DNA from: CALZJC01 sp041574955
Lineage (GTDB): Bacteria; Acidobacteriota; Thermoanaerobaculia; Multivoradales; JAHEKO01
Length of the DNA stretch: 22,510 nt
NCBI GenBank assembly: GCA_041574955.1
Contig: JBFGNS010000070.1
Location: forward strand, 1-22,510
Reading direction: 5' to 3'
Part shown: positions 8,668 through 14,899 of the stretch, one piece after another
Layout: every line of letters begins with the position of its first letter
How positions within the stretch are numbered: the first letter of the stretch is position 1
Program-made: the position numbers and the translations under genes
Notes under the pieces: model-generated
Databases searched by the model: none
What the model was told of the DNA's origin: nothing
Seen by the model: only the letters and a program-made list of their open reading frames with translations

Positions 8668-10011
8668 TTACTGGTTGACGTTGCGGGCGTTCTCGGCCCG
8701 CGCGTTCTCGGCCCGCGCGTTCTCCATACGGGCGTTGTCGAAGCGCGCCGACTCGACCGCGCGGCCCAGCACGCCGCGCGCGTGCTCGAAGCTGCGCGAC
8801 AGCACGTCGGCCTTCATCGCCAGCGGCGCCCGCGCCAGGACCGCCCGCTGCAGCGACTCGGGACCCCGCGACAGGGCACCCCAGCGCTCATCGAGCGACA
8901 GCCGGCCGAACGCCTCGGCCCGCAGCGCGTCGGGCGCGCGGTTCATCACCGCCGCCTTCTCGTTCAGGTCGAGGCGGCCGAGCACGTTCTTGCGCTGGTT
9001 CAGGTCCAGCTTGTTCCACGACAGCTCGCCCAGCCCGGCCCGCGCCAGCACGCCCTTGCGCCCGGCCTCGTCGAAGAACCGTCCGGCCGCTTCCCAGCGC
9101 GCGTCGAGCGAAGCGCGCTCGAACGCCTGGGCTCGAGCAGCCTCCGAGGCGAAGCCCAGCAGCTCGCCACGCTGCAGCTCGCTCAGCCCGCGCTCCATCT
9201 CGATGCGCTGGCTCTCGCTGAACCGCTGGAAGGCGCCGAACCGGCCGTCCAGGGCCAGGCGGCCGAAGAAGTCGGCGCGCAGGTCGAGGTCGGCCCGCGA
9301 CAGCGCCGCCATCTTGCCCGCCAGATCGGCACGCTGGAACAGCGCCGCCTTCTGGGCCAGATCGAGCCGCCCCAGCACGCCCTGGCGCAGCGCCAGGTCG
9401 GCGCGGCCGAGCAGCTCGGCGCGCTCGTTGAGGTCGGCGCGCGCCAGCACCAAGCCGCGCTCGTTGAGGTCGGCGCCGCGCAGCAGCTCGGCCCGCGCCT
9501 GCGGCGCCATGCGGCCGAACTGCTCCTCGCTGACGCCGGCCCGGCCCAGGATCGAGGCGCGCTCGGCGGGCGTCATGCGGCCCATCCAGCGCCCCAGCTC
9601 CTGCGCCGAGGCACGGTCGAGGAACTTGACCCGCTCGTCGAGCGACAGCCGGCCGAGGATCTCGCCGCGCAGGTTGGCGGGCGCCCGGCCCAGCATCTCG
9701 GCACGCAGGTCGAGGTCGGCGCGCTCGAAGACTCCGGCGCGCTCGGTCTCGGTCATGCGCCCGAACGCCTCGCCGATGGCGGCCAGGAACGGATCGTCGG
9801 GCGTCGAGGCGGCGCCGACGTCGGTACCTTCCTCGCCGGCCAGCTTGACGTATTTGTCCTTCATCTGCTCGCCACGGTGGCGGTCCGCCGCGCCGATCGT
9901 GCCTTCGAGACCGGATTCGTCGGTCGAGCCGCCGAAGAAAACCACGCCCAGCGCTCCCACCACCACGATGGCCAGGATGCCGGCCAGGACCCAGTTTCTG
10001 CTCTTGCTCAT
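8668..10011 (-). CDS. Membrane-anchored protein of 27 tandem 12-residue repeats
   Basis: 447 aa, no family recognised. ATG 10011 has an excellent AAAGGAGG site 7 nt upstream. Residues 1-6 are polar and basic, 7-27 form one membrane helix, 28-85 a flexible spacer. From 86 to 406 the chain divides into 27 consecutive units; 24 are exactly 12 residues (units at 158, 312 and 325 have 10, 13 and 10). The consensus is [A/L]-[D/S]-L-x-[E/L]-R-x-x-x-[L/F]-[G/x]-R, for example ADLNERAELLGR and LSLDERVKFLDR. One helix per unit would give a right- or left-handed solenoid; the spacing recalls the superhelical repeats of the MgtE N-terminal domain and FliG, but this is only resemblance. Residues 420-444 are five pentads of the type ENARA. 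With a single N-terminal helix it probably projects into the periplasm. It lies 100 nt after the anti-sigma gene and is probably the operon's last gene. Confidence 0.85.
   Translation of the reverse strand: MSKSRNWVLAGILAIVVVGALGVVFFGGSTDESGLEGTIGAADRHRGEQMKDKYVKLAGEEGTDVGAASTPDDPFLAAIGEAFGRMTETERAGVFERADLDLRAEMLGRAPANLRGEILGRLSLDERVKFLDRASAQELGRWMGRMTPAERASILGRAGVSEEQFGRMAPQARAELLRGADLNERGLVLARADLNERAELLGRADLALRQGVLGRLDLAQKAALFQRADLAGKMAALSRADLDLRADFFGRLALDGRFGAFQRFSESQRIEMERGLSELQRGELLGFASEAARAQAFERASLDARWEAAGRFFDEAGRKGVLARAGLGELSWNKLDLNQRKNVLGRLDLNEKAAVMNRAPDALRAEAFGRLSLDERWGALSRGPESLQRAVLARAPLAMKADVLSRSFEHARGVLGRAVESARFDNARMENARAENARAENARNVNQ
8680..8754 (-). repeat. 15-nt tandem repeats encoding an ENARA-type tail
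   Basis: The unit TTCTCGGCCCGCGCG (plus-strand reading) occurs exactly at 8690-8704 and 8705-8719, with a diverged third copy at 8720-8734. The repeats encode the pentads ESARF, DNARM, ENARA, ENARA and ENARN near the C-terminus of the repeat protein. The identical copies suggest recent slippage or expansion. Confidence 0.8.
8794..9756 (-). repeat. 36-nt imperfect coding repeat array (27 units)
   Basis: The DNA encoding the 12-residue repeats. Units differ at many codons; DNA identity between neighbours is moderate, while the Leu and Arg positions stay fixed. This suggests an old array kept by protein-level selection rather than a recent expansion. The closest pair encodes ADLNERGLVLAR and ADLNERAELLGR side by side. 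Confidence 0.8.
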
Positions 10012-10111
10012 CTCGAAGCCTCCTTTCGGCTACCGACCCGGGGACGCCGTTTGGGGGCGCCGGCTTGCCGCCGTTCCGACCGGTCGAGCCTGATGTTGCC
10101 TACTGACACGT

Positions 10112-10888
10112 TCACTGTTGATTACCGTCCAAGGCCTGAAAAGTTGGTGAATCGGGATCGAAACGCCGCGCGAGCACCGGCTCGCCGGCGACGCTGAGGC
10201 GCAGATCGAGCGGCCCGCCGGCCGCCGCGCCCAGCTCGACCACCACCGCCACGGACCCGTCGGCCGCCAGCTCGAGCGTGCCGCCGCCGGCCGTCAGCTC
10301 GTGCCGGCCGGCGCCGATCGGCTCCACCCGTGCGGCCCGCAGGCCGCCGAGCGGGCTGCTCAGCGACAGCCGCAGCAGCTCGCCGGCGGGCGCGGTCAGC
10401 CGCGCCACCAGGCGGTCGGCATCGCGCGACAGGGTCAGCGCTCCGCCCTCGAACGCCAGGCTCACCGGCTGGGTGGCCGGCACGTTGAGCGCGCCCGCCA
10501 TCCGGCCGCGCTCGGCCGGGTCGACCGCTGAGCGCTCGAACGAGGTCAGCGAGATGCCGGCCAGGGCGAGAGCCGCCCCGAGACCGGCGTAGGCCAGCCG
10601 CGCCGGCCAGCGCGCCGCCATGAGCGGCCGCAGCCAGCCGATCAGGCCGGAGTCGGCGTCGTGGGCGGGCCGGTTGGCGATCGCCCCCCGCACCATCGCC
10701 CGCAGTTCGGGCGGCGGCGCCACCTCCTCGAGCGCGGCCAGGCTGACGGCCACCCGCTCGAGCTCGGCCAGACGGTCGCCCGTTTGCGGGCTCGAGGCCG
10801 CCAGCCGCGCGATGCGCTGCCGGCGCTCGGCCTCGGTCGGGCCGTCGAACTCTTCCCAGAACAGCTGCTCGAGCTGTCGGATGCTCAT
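10112..10888 (-). CDS. Membrane anti-sigma-factor-like protein
   Basis: 258-aa protein, probably the partner of the adjacent ECF sigma factor. Its ATG overlaps the sigma stop (ATGA, 10888-10885), the usual arrangement for sigma/anti-sigma pairs. Residues 1-75 are charged and helical (LEQLFWEEFDG..., ERRQRIARLAA) and fit a cytoplasmic sigma-binding region. One membrane helix spans about 96-115. Residues 120-258 are β-rich and would be periplasmic. There is no H-x3-C-x2-C zinc motif, so it is not a classical ZAS anti-sigma factor, and the assignment rests on topology and position. It could be the substrate of regulated proteolysis; a PrsW homologue is encoded nearby, but a link is speculation. 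Confidence 0.7.
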   Translation of the reverse strand: MSIRQLEQLFWEEFDGPTEAERRQRIARLAASSPQTGDRLAELERVAVSLAALEEVAPPPELRAMVRGAIANRPAHDADSGLIGWLRPLMAARWPARLAYAGLGAALALAGISLTSFERSAVDPAERGRMAGALNVPATQPVSLAFEGGALTLSRDADRLVARLTAPAGELLRLSLSSPLGGLRAARVEPIGAGRHELTAGGGTLELAADGSVAVVVELGAAAGGPLDLRLSVAGEPVLARRFDPDSPTFQALDGNQQ

Positions 10889-11427
10889 GGCTCCACACCC
10901 TCGGCGGCGAGCTGGCGCCGCAGCTCACGGCGGGCGGTAAACAGGCGGGACTTGACGGTCCGAGCCGGCACCCCCACCACCTTTGCGATCTCGTTGTAGG
11001 ACAGCCCGTGCAGGTGCCGCAGCACGATCACCGCCCGGTACTGCGGGGTCAGCCGTCCCAGCGCCGCCCCCAGCCGGCGGCCCGACTCGCGGCCGCGCAT
11101 CCGGTCCTCCGGGCCCGCCTCGGCGGCCGGGATCTCGGCGTCGAGATCCGCAAAACGCCGGCGGCGCCCGACCACGTCGAGCGCCTCGTTGAGTCCGATC
11201 CGGTAGATCCAGCTGAAGAAGCGATGGGCCGGGTTGAACCGGCCCAGGTTGTCGTACGCCTTGAGGAACGCGGCCTGGCTGACGTCCAGCGCGTCGTCCG
11301 TATTGCCGGTGATGCGCAGGGCGAGGTTGTAGATCTTGCCCTGGTAGCGGCCGACCAGCTCGTCGAAGGCCGTTCTGTCACCTGCCAGTGTCGCCGCAAC
11401 CAAGTCGTTATCTCCCGCGTTCGACAT
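10885..11427 (-). CDS. ECF-type RNA polymerase sigma factor
   Basis: 180-aa sigma-70 family extracytoplasmic-function factor of normal length. Region 2 spans about 21-85: FDELVGRYQGKIYNLALRI, then DVSQAAFLKAYDNL and FFSWIYRIGLNEALD. An acidic linker follows (about 95-115). Region 4 spans about 125-172, with LTPQYRAVIVLRHLHGLSY and the helix-turn-helix EIAKVVGVPARTVKSRLFTARREL. It directs polymerase to a small regulon and is presumably held by the co-translated downstream anti-sigma protein. The start sits 34 nt after the stop of the STAS gene, so all may share one transcript. GGCGGG just upstream of ATG is a modest ribosome site. Confidence 0.95.
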   Translation of the reverse strand: MSNAGDNDLVAATLAGDRTAFDELVGRYQGKIYNLALRITGNTDDALDVSQAAFLKAYDNLGRFNPAHRFFSWIYRIGLNEALDVVGRRRRFADLDAEIPAAEAGPEDRMRGRESGRRLGAALGRLTPQYRAVIVLRHLHGLSYNEIAKVVGVPARTVKSRLFTARRELRRQLAAEGVEP

Positions 11428-11461
11428 AATTACCCGCCACCGGGGCGAAAGTTGGTGCGCG

Positions 11462-11746
11462 TCACTCGATGTCGATGATGCGGTCGAAGCCGGCGATGGT
11501 GAACAGCTCCCGCAGGTGGGGGCTCAGATTGACCAGCTTGAGGCCGCCACCGGCCTCGCCCAGCCGGCGCTGGGTCTCGAACAGCACGCCCAGACCGGAG
11601 CTCGAGACGTACTTGAGCTGCTTGCAGTCGAGCGCCACCTGGCCCTCGAGCGCGTAGAAGGCCGCCATCGCCTTCTCCGCCTGGGCGGCGTCGAAGCGCC
11701 CGATCAGCAGCAGGCGGCCCTCGCCGTCAGGCTTGATCTCGAACAT
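11462..11746 (-). CDS. STAS-domain anti-sigma factor antagonist
   Basis: 94-aa single-domain protein of the SpoIIAA/RsbV family. ATG 11746 was chosen because GGAG lies 9 nt upstream and the STAS fold begins immediately; upstream codons in this frame are antisense-like noise over the kinase gene. The phosphorylation region reads ALDCKQLKYVSSSGLGVLF, where S49 aligns with the serine phosphorylated in SpoIIAA and D40 with the conserved acidic position. Family role: unphosphorylated STAS protein binds the anti-sigma kinase and releases its target. The gene overlaps the kinase gene by 20 nt, so kinase and antagonist are probably made together. Confidence 0.93.
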   Translation of the reverse strand: MFEIKPDGEGRLLLIGRFDAAQAEKAMAAFYALEGQVALDCKQLKYVSSSGLGVLFETQRRLGEAGGGLKLVNLSPHLRELFTIAGFDRIIDIE

Positions 11747-12155
11747 CCGTCCGCTCCAGCTTCTTGATGAAGGTGACCTGCATGGTGCGGTCCCGGTACT
11801 CGTAGGACAGCCGGTCGACGATCGATTTGACCAGGTGGAGACCGAGGCCACCCGGCTGGCGCTCGGCCATCGGGCGGGTGACGTCGACCTCGGGAGCGGT
11901 GGTGGGGTCGAACGGCTCGACGTCGTAGTCGGTCAGGCGGACCCGGATGCGGTCGCCGTCGAGCTCGACGGCGACGGTGATGCGCTCGCCGCCCGGCTCG
12001 TTGTGCCGCACCATGTTGGTGAAGATCTCCTCCGCCGCCAGGTTGAGGTACACCGCGGCCTTCTCCGCCACCGCGCCCGGAAGCTGGTCGCCCAGAAACG
12101 AGAACAGCCCGTCGAGGGCGTCGATCGATCTGGGGAAATCCCGAGTGGTCTCCAT
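11727..12155 (-). CDS. RsbW/SpoIIAB-type serine kinase (HATPase_c)
   Basis: 142-aa GHKL-type ATP-binding protein, family length. Motifs in order: N box EEIFTNMVRHN (42-52) with E43 and N47; G1-type box TDYDVEPFDP (75-84) with D76; G2 box GGLGLHLVKSIVD (102-114). These bind Mg-ATP. In the family it phosphorylates a STAS partner and sequesters a sigma factor or another effector; the STAS gene overlaps its 3' end. The ATG has AGGGG about 7 nt upstream. It appears to be the first gene of the operon that runs on into the ECF sigma factor. A direct link between the two systems is inferred from gene order only. Confidence 0.93.
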   Translation of the reverse strand: METTRDFPRSIDALDGLFSFLGDQLPGAVAEKAAVYLNLAAEEIFTNMVRHNEPGGERITVAVELDGDRIRVRLTDYDVEPFDPTTAPEVDVTRPMAERQPGGLGLHLVKSIVDRLSYEYRDRTMQVTFIKKLERTDVRDQA

Positions 12156-12379
12156 ACCGGCCCCTGATACCTGTGGGGAGCGACGGCCACGACCGGCTTC
12201 GAAACCCGCAAACGTCCGGTCGGCCCGCCGCCAAAACCCGTTGCACTACCTTACGAAAGGTCTATCACGCGGCCTTGCCAGGCGCAAGATCGTGGCGCCC
12301 GCAGGGGTTATGCTCGCCCTCACCCGGCCCCCCGACCGCCCGCGCGACAAGGCGGCGACACACGCTACAGGAGAACCCG
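12156..12379. promoter_or_regulatory. Divergent intergenic region between kinase and PQQ-like propeller genes
   Basis: 224 nt must hold promoters for both directions. On the plus strand TATGCT (12309-12314) after GGGGT could be an extended -10 for the propeller gene, giving a leader of about 60 nt; no clear -35 is seen. Near 12250-12263 there is a small palindrome, ACCTTACGAAAGGT, which could be an operator. No convincing minus-strand promoter was found. Confidence 0.35.
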
Positions 12380-13750
12380 ATGACCAGACCCTCCCCCACC
12401 ACCCCCCTGATCGCCGCGCTGCTGGCCGGCGCGCTGTGCGCCGCAGGCGCCTCCGCCGACGCCGGCACCCCCGCCGCCGACCACTGGCCGCAATGGCGCG
12501 GGCCGCTCGGCATCGGCGTGGCGCCGGCCGCCGACCCGCCGCTGACCTGGGGGCCGGGCGAGAACGTGCGGTGGCGGGTCGAGATCCCGGGTCGCGGGGC
12601 CGCCTCGCCGGTGGTCTGGGGCGACCGCGTCTACCTGCTGACGGCGGTGCCGCTCGGCGCCGACACCGGCACCGAGGCCAAAGAGCCGATGCGCTTCGAG
12701 CTGCTGGCGCTCGACCGCGCCGACGGCTCGGTGGTCTGGCGCCGCACCGCCGCCGAGCGCCGGCCGCACGAGGGCACCCACCCGGACGGCACCTGGGCGT
12801 CGGCCTCCGCGATCACCGACGGCCGGCGGGTGTTCGCCTACTTCGGCTCGATCGGCCTCTACGCCTACTCGGCCGCCGGCGAGCCGCTGTGGCAGCTCGA
12901 CCTCGGCGACATGAGCACCCGGCGCAGCTTCGGCGAAGGCTCCACGCCGGCCCTGCACGGCGACACGCTGGTGGTCACCTGGGACCACGAGGGCGACTCG
13001 TTCATCGTCGCTCTCGACGCCGCGAGCGGGCGCGAGCGGTGGCGGCGCGAGCGCGACGAGCCCACCTCCTGGGCGACGCCACTGGTGGTCGAGGTCGACG
13101 GCACGCCGCAGGTGGTGATCAACGCCACCAACCGGATCCGCGCCTACGACCTGGCCACCGGCGAGCTGGTCTGGCACACCGGCGGCATGACCCTCAACAC
13201 CATCCCCACCCCGGTCCACGCCGACGGCCTGCTATACGCCACCAGCGGCTTCCGCGGCAACGCGCTCAAGGCGATCCGCCTGGCGGGGGCGCGGGGCGAC
13301 CTCGACGGCAGCGATGCCATCGTCTGGAGCTACGACCAGGACACCCCCTACGTGCCCTCGCCGCTCGTCTACCGGGGCGTTCTCTACATCGTGAAGCACA
13401 ACAAGGGCATCCTGACCGCTCTCGACGCCGTCACCGGCGAGCTCCTCTACGGCCCCGAGCGGCTGCCCGAGGTCGAGGGGGTCTACGCCTCCCCGGTGGC
13501 CGCCGCCGGGCGGGTCTACATCGCCGGCCGGGACGGCACGACGGTAGTGCTGGCGGCCGGGCGGCGGTTCGAGGTGCTGGCGGTGAACAGGCTCGAGGAG
13601 GGGTTCGACGCCTCGCCGGCGCTGGTCGGGCGGGAGCTGCTGCTACGCGGGCGGAGACACCTGTACTGCCTGGCGGAAACCGGCGCCACTCGGGCCCGCC
13701 AGGCTACGAGCAGTGCCGCCAGGGAACCCGGGACGAATCAGCGGCGCTAG
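12380..13750 (+). CDS. Exported PQQ-like β-propeller repeat protein
   Basis: 456-aa protein. ATG 12380 follows CAGGAGA by 5 nt; an upstream in-frame start (12173) has no ribosome site and would bury the signal peptide. Residues 1-28 are a signal peptide (no lipobox cysteine context). The mature start HWPQWRGPLGIG is typical of PQQ-like propeller proteins in Acidobacteriota and Planctomycetes. Blade-like repeats follow: SPVVWGDRVYLLTA, LLALDRADGSVVWRR, FIVALDAASGRERWRR, AYDLATGELVWHTGG, LTALDAVTGELLYGP, SPVAAAGRVYIAGRDG. These match the W-docking and D-x-x-T-G-x-x-x-W pattern of the BamB/PQQ propeller fold. No dehydrogenase active-site signature is evident, so it is probably a binding or scaffold protein rather than an enzyme. 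It stands alone, with a strong terminator downstream. Confidence 0.9.
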   Translation: MTRPSPTTPLIAALLAGALCAAGASADAGTPAADHWPQWRGPLGIGVAPAADPPLTWGPGENVRWRVEIPGRGAASPVVWGDRVYLLTAVPLGADTGTEAKEPMRFELLALDRADGSVVWRRTAAERRPHEGTHPDGTWASASAITDGRRVFAYFGSIGLYAYSAAGEPLWQLDLGDMSTRRSFGEGSTPALHGDTLVVTWDHEGDSFIVALDAASGRERWRRERDEPTSWATPLVVEVDGTPQVVINATNRIRAYDLATGELVWHTGGMTLNTIPTPVHADGLLYATSGFRGNALKAIRLAGARGDLDGSDAIVWSYDQDTPYVPSPLVYRGVLYIVKHNKGILTALDAVTGELLYGPERLPEVEGVYASPVAAAGRVYIAGRDGTTVVLAAGRRFEVLAVNRLEEGFDASPALVGRELLLRGRRHLYCLAETGATRARQATSSAAREPGTNQRR

Positions 13751-13789
13751 AACGGGGAACAGCTCCAGATGGCCGGGAAGCCCTCCCCC

Positions 13790-13838
13790 AAAAAAAAGCG
13801 AGCGCCCGGGTCTCCCCGGGCGCCTGCTGTTTCTTTCT
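13790..13838. terminator. Bidirectional intrinsic terminator
   Basis: GCGCCCGGG (13802-13810) and CCCGGGCGC (13815-13823) form a perfect 9-bp stem with a TCTC loop. On the minus strand it is followed within 4 nt by eight T (complement of A13790-13797), an excellent terminator for the tiny peptide gene at 13852-13902. On the plus strand a looser T-rich tract (13828-13838) follows, ending the propeller gene. Confidence 0.85.
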
Positions 13839-13851
13839 CGGAGCCTCTAGC

Positions 13852-13902
13852 CTAGTCGTTCCAAGCGAAGCCGCCGGCCTTGACCTTGGTGCTGACCTTC
13901 AT
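13852..13902 (-). CDS. Tiny peptide gene A: MKVSTKVKAGGFAWND (16 aa)
   Basis: Short ORF of 16 codons and TAG, below usual gene-finder limits. Four things support it. AAGGAGG lies 7 nt before ATG. A strong terminator with eight T begins about 30 nt after the stop. A second tiny ORF at 16270-16329 shares M-K-V-x-T-x-[V/L]-K-A-G-G. And among the eight shared codons three differ only silently (GTC/GTA, ACC/ACT, GCC/GCG), suggesting selection on the peptide. It is basic at the N-terminal half with an aromatic and acidic tail (FAWND); there is no signal peptide or membrane helix. It may be a signalling peptide, a ribosomally made natural-product precursor or a small regulator; none is shown. A 62-codon GTG frame ending in an ATGA overlap lies upstream but is poorly supported. 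Confidence 0.7.
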   Translation of the reverse strand: MKVSTKVKAGGFAWND

Positions 13903-13909
13903 GATTCGT

Positions 13910-13916
13910 CCTCCTT
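13910..13916 (-). promoter_or_regulatory. Strong Shine-Dalgarno site of peptide gene A
   Basis: AAGGAGG on the minus strand, 7 nt before the ATG. It is among the best ribosome sites in the window and is the main reason to accept the 16-codon ORF. Confidence 0.75.
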
Positions 13917-14127
13917 CGGTTCCTGAGTTGCTATCGGCCTGCTTTCGTTGCCCTGGCTCGCTCTTGGTCGTCTTCTGCCCTTCTGCCCCTTAACGCGTGA
14001 AACGAGCGCAGAAGTGATCACGTAGGGGCCAACCCTCTTCGGCGGCCGACGCTCTGGACCCACGCTCGGATCGTTCCCCGGAGCCACCTGGAGGCCGAGC
14101 GTGGCGAGCGGCGAATGCTGGCCGCGT

Positions 14128-14451
14128 TCAGGGCTCTTTCTTCGCCGTCTCCGCCCTCCGCAGGATGGCCTCGCGGTGCTTCAGGACGTACTCGGCAAGA
14201 CCCTCCAGGGCGTCGGCCGCGGCCTCCTGCCGGAGCAGCTCGATGGCCTCGCTGAGAGCGTCGCGGGCCTCCGTATCCTCCTCGGCGCGGCTCAGCAGCC
14301 ACCGGAGGAGATCCGAAGTCTCACCGCCGGCCTCGCCCGACAGGTCGGCGAGCAACCGCCGCAACTCGGCTTTGACCTCGGCCACCGCCCCGGCCGGGCG
14401 GGGCTCCTTGCCCTTGCTGTCTTGGCCGTTCTTTGGACTCTGCTTCGACAT
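14128..14451 (-). CDS. Small charged helical protein of unknown function
   Basis: 107 aa, family not recognised. The N-terminal 20 residues are polar and Lys/Gly/Pro-rich (MSKQSPKNGQDSKGKEP), probably disordered. Residues 22-105 are amphipathic helix with many Glu, Ala, Leu and Arg (AEVKAELRRLLADLSG, LLRWLLSRAEED, ALEGLAEYVLKHREAILRRAE). There is no signal peptide, cysteine or enzyme motif. A clear ribosome site is lacking before the ATG. It is transcribed divergently from the HTH regulator across a 97-nt gap, so it could be that regulator's target or partner. Amino-acid use is natural, unlike the Arg/Pro-rich antisense frames elsewhere, which favours a real gene. Confidence 0.6.
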   Translation of the reverse strand: MSKQSPKNGQDSKGKEPRPAGAVAEVKAELRRLLADLSGEAGGETSDLLRWLLSRAEEDTEARDALSEAIELLRQEAAADALEGLAEYVLKHREAILRRAETAKKEP

Positions 14452-14474
14452 TGAGATGTCTCTACGGCAACATC

Positions 14475-14506
14475 TTGACTATACTCGTTCCACAGACACA
14501 ACACTT
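14475..14506. promoter_or_regulatory. Possible overlapping divergent promoters
   Basis: This AT-richer stretch in the 97-nt divergent gap holds TATAGT on the minus strand (14483-14478), a fair -10 for the 107-aa gene. On the plus strand TTGACT (14475-14480) overlaps it and could be a -35 for the HTH gene. Partner hexamers at 17 nt are poor on both sides (AAGTGT, ACAACA). Overlap would make the two directions compete. Confidence 0.3.
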
Positions 14507-14548
14507 GTCCAGGTCGTTGCCCTGGTGGCCTGTGCTACGCTTGCGCTC

Positions 14549-14899
14549 ATGACACCAGACGATGCCTGGCCTGGGGCTGCCCGGCTCCGGCAGATCCTGG
14601 CCGAGCGCGGCTACGGCGCCCAGGCCCGGTTGGCGCGAGCCCTCGGGATCGACAACGCCATGCTCAGCCGGATCAAGCAAGGCAAGCGGGTGCCCAGGGT
14701 GGACCTGGCAGCAGCGATGTGCCGCGAGCTCGACATCTCGGCCGATTGGCTCCTGGGTTTGAGCGACGAGCCCAAGCGCCTGAGCACCGCCGGGCTCATC
14801 CGCCAGGCGGCCCGCCGTCTCGAACCCCACCTCGAGGCCGTGCTGCAGCAGGCGCTCGACGCCGCTATGACTCCGCCACCGGATGACGACGGTGAGTGA
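14549..14899 (+). CDS. XRE-family helix-turn-helix regulator
   Basis: 116-aa DNA-binding protein of the Cro/C1 type. The HTH domain fills residues about 10-71: LRQILAERGYGAQARLARALG, then IDNAMLSRIKQGKRVPRVDLA as turn and recognition helix, and CRELDISADWLLGLSDEP, a segment common in phage-type repressors. Residues 75-110 are amphipathic helix (LIRQAARRLEPHLEAVLQQALDAA) and may mediate dimerisation. ATG 14549 is used because the domain begins soon after; upstream in-frame sequence overlaps the antisense gene. No Shine-Dalgarno sequence is evident, and TACGCT about 8 nt before the ATG would fit a leaderless mRNA. The last 17 nt overlap the TPR-like gene, so the two are probably co-translated. 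Confidence 0.85.
   Translation: MTPDDAWPGAARLRQILAERGYGAQARLARALGIDNAMLSRIKQGKRVPRVDLAAAMCRELDISADWLLGLSDEPKRLSTAGLIRQAARRLEPHLEAVLQQALDAAMTPPPDDDGE

Noticed and set aside
8680..9756. Regular repeats resembling a CRISPR array
   Set aside because: Units are 36 nt and 15 nt in phase with codons, with no distinct spacers, and encode a continuous protein.
11427..11461. Possible ECF autoregulatory promoter (AACTTT then GTAATT) before the sigma gene
   Set aside because: The -10 would lie against the ATG, placing the start of transcription inside the gene; the -10 is also not ECF-like.
13899..14087. 62-codon GTG frame ending in an ATGA overlap with peptide gene A
   Set aside because: The overlap is tempting as translational coupling, but the ribosome site is poor and the sequence is basic low-complexity. 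The peptide's own Shine-Dalgarno site suffices. Kept only as a possibility.
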